DNA from: Sulfurimonas sp.
GTDB taxonomy: Bacteria; Campylobacterota; Campylobacteria; Campylobacterales; Sulfurimonadaceae
Length of the DNA: 15,768 bases
Direction: 5' to 3'
NCBI GenBank assembly: GCA_024762745.1
Contig: JANTGV010000003.1
Location: 1 to 15,768, forward strand
Shown: positions 14,716-15,768 of the stretch, piece after piece
How the letters are laid out: the number at the start of each line of letters is the position of its first letter
Position numbering within the stretch: the stretch's first letter is position 1
Notes under the pieces: model-generated
What the model was told of the DNA's origin: nothing
What the model saw: the letters and a program-made list of their open reading frames with translations, nothing else
Database searches by the model: none
Program-made: the position numbers and the translations under genes

Positions 14716-15459
14716 CTTTATAATACCGCAGAATCTGCCGGTAACACCGTCAGCTCTGTATGAGAAGTATTTGTCACTATTACAGCAGGTACACTCTTTA
14801 GAGATATCTATATTATCCTCTTTTATACCAAAGTCGATTAATTGTTTTTGAAGTATTTGACTAATATCCAGATGGTAGCTAGTCTCTTTTTTATCTATAG
14901 CATATCCAACTCCTCTCTCTTTAGCCTCCTCATATATTTCAGCTCCAACCTCATAACAGCATTTACCAATACTAGCACCTATGACGACATATATATCATC
15001 AGTTTCTGACTTGTAGTTTTTTACAAAAGAGTTAAGAACGTTTGTAATTATATTTTTAAAGGCACCTTGACGGCCAGCGTGTGCAACCGCTATAACCTTA
15101 CGTTTAGCATCATAAAAAAGTATGGGAGAGCAGTCGGCTGCCATAACCATAAGAGGAGTATTTAGTCTATCAGTAATAAGTGCATCGCAAGTTGGTGGAG
15201 TCGTAAAGGTATCATCTTCTGCTACAATATGTACAATGTCAGAGTGAATCTGTTTCATATGAATAAGTTTATCTTTAGTGTATGACAACTCTTTGGCCAG
15301 TAGGAGATGGTTTTTTTCAACATTACCGACTCTGTCTTCTACATGAAACGCAAGGTTTAAAGAGTCATAAGGTTTTGGACTTACCCCACCATCCTTAGTC
15401 GTAAAGGCATGTGTAAGGTTTGTAAACCTTTTTAATAAATCTGTTTGATAAATTTTCAT
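14707..15459 (-). CDS. pgeF: Laccase-domain (PgeF/YfiH, DUF152) purine nucleoside phosphorylase-type protein
   Basis: Members of this family were long called polyphenol oxidases; characterised ones are zinc-dependent purine nucleoside phosphorylases/adenosine deaminases, and E. coli PgeF (YfiH) helps peptidoglycan fidelity. The 250 residues carry FTTKDGGVS (19-27), SLNLAFHVED (33-42), and the zinc ligands H72 (KQIHSD), C110 (MAADCSPI) and H127 (AHAGRQGA). The usual HAGWRG is HAGRQG here. The C-terminus has CTCCNSDKYFSYR (223-235) and GRFCGII, typical of the family. The gene is convergent with dxs, overlapping it by 9 nt. No Shine-Dalgarno precedes the ATG (15457-15459); instead a TATAAT on the minus strand ends 6 nt upstream, suggesting a leaderless transcript. 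Confidence 0.9.
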   Translation of the reverse strand: MKIYQTDLLKRFTNLTHAFTTKDGGVSPKPYDSLNLAFHVEDRVGNVEKNHLLLAKELSYTKDKLIHMKQIHSDIVHIVAEDDTFTTPPTCDALITDRLNTPLMVMAADCSPILFYDAKRKVIAVAHAGRQGAFKNIITNVLNSFVKNYKSETDDIYVVIGASIGKCCYEVGAEIYEEAKERGVGYAIDKKETSYHLDISQILQKQLIDFGIKEDNIDISKECTCCNSDKYFSYRADGVTGRFCGIIKLD

Positions 15460-15471
15460 ATAATCATTATA
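15459..15471. promoter_or_regulatory. Palindromic divergent -10 boxes for pgeF and ovoA
   Basis: TATAATCATTATA is a perfect 13-bp palindrome. On the + strand TATAAT (15459-15464) would start ovoA near 15471, about 20 nt before its TTG. On the minus strand TATAAT (15471 to 15466) would start pgeF at about 15459, the first base of its ATG. The two -10 elements nearly abut, so polymerases should compete. There is no -35 consensus, which is usual in Campylobacterota. Confidence 0.5.
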
Positions 15472-15490
15472 ACAAATTAAAAGGCTTGTA

Positions 15491-15768
15491 TTGAGTAAAC
15501 TAAGTAGATATTCCGTTACACTTGATGGTTCAAGTGTTGAGGAAAAACGTGAGGAGATAAGAGAACACTTTTATAACACTTATGAGCTTTTCGAAAAAGT
15601 TTTTGAAGTTTTAAAGAGTGATGAAGTGTTTTATGCAAAATCGGAACCAACCCGTCATCCGATGATTTTTTATTTTGGTCATACTGCCACTTTTTTCATA
15701 AATAAACTTATCAATATGAAGATAATTCAAAAGCGTATAAATCCTGATTTTGAGTCAATATTTGCAGT
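15491..15768 (+). CDS. ovoA: OvoA, 5-histidylcysteine sulfoxide synthase (N-terminal part, cut by window edge)
   Basis: OvoA is an iron-dependent sulfoxide synthase that joins cysteine to histidine in the first step of ovothiol A synthesis; ovothiols are redox-active thiol-histidines that scavenge peroxide. Only the first 92 codons are visible, running to the window edge. They show SVTLDGSSVEEKREEIREHF followed by TRHPMIFYFGHTATFFINKL and RINPDFESIFA, the hallmark start of the OvoA DinB-like domain. The catalytic HX3HXE iron site, the FGE-sulfatase domain and any methyltransferase domain lie beyond the window. The start is TTG at 15491, preceded by AAAAGG (15479-15484) with a 6-nt spacer; no ATG precedes the conserved region. 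EgtB-type homologues are the main alternative, but the motif fits OvoA better. Confidence 0.85.
   Translation, partial: MSKLSRYSVTLDGSSVEEKREEIREHFYNTYELFEKVFEVLKSDEVFYAKSEPTRHPMIFYFGHTATFFINKLINMKIIQKRINPDFESIFA

Overview
The window is AT-rich, gene-dense bacterial DNA that looks like a free-living Campylobacterota (Epsilonproteobacteria), most likely Sulfurimonas or a close relative. This rests on protein character and gene order, with no database search. The run rplY-pth-LptF/G permease-lysA-HAD-pheA-hisC-fliF-fliG-fliH-dxs matches, from memory, the order around Cj0311-Cj0321 of Campylobacter jejuni. A transaldolase of the mycobacterial/epsilonproteobacterial type coupled to a PilT/PilU ATPase, and an OvoA-type ovothiol synthase at the far end, point to Sulfurimonas-like bacteria rather than Campylobacter itself.

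Layout: 5-367 is a small hydrophobic protein of unknown role. 376-2531 holds tal and pilT, overlapping by 4 nt. 2585-4759 holds rplY, pth and an LPS-export permease, behind a candidate promoter. 4816-9053 is an amino-acid block (lysA, an HAD-like protein, pheA, hisC) for lysine/meso-DAP, phenylalanine and histidine/aromatic transamination. 9069-12620 is the flagellar base (fliF MS ring, fliG rotor/switch, fliH export-ATPase regulator). 12895-14715 is dxs, the first MEP-pathway enzyme. All of these are on the + strand with short gaps. On the minus strand pgeF (14707-15459) converges on dxs, overlapping it by 9 nt, and diverges from the start of ovoA (15491 to the window edge).

The most unusual structure is the only sizeable non-coding stretch, 12621-12894 between fliH and dxs. 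It holds a 267-bp element (12624-12890) with 32-bp terminal inverted repeats, and inside them two self-complementary arms that are diverged inverted copies of each other. The whole element is therefore one large imperfect palindrome centred near 12757, with a palindrome in each half. It resembles a MITE or an ERIC/Correia-type folded intergenic element. Its right end supplies the ribosome-binding site of dxs, and its left half continues the fliH reading frame past the stop codon.

A second local rearrangement duplicates the last codons of pheA ahead of hisC; the second copy carries the hisC Shine-Dalgarno. Smaller points are an HAD protein with DxQ in place of DxD in motif I, a palindromic pair of divergent -10 boxes between pgeF and ovoA, and two genes (the permease and pgeF) that look leaderless with the same 6-nt spacing from a -10-like hexamer to ATG.
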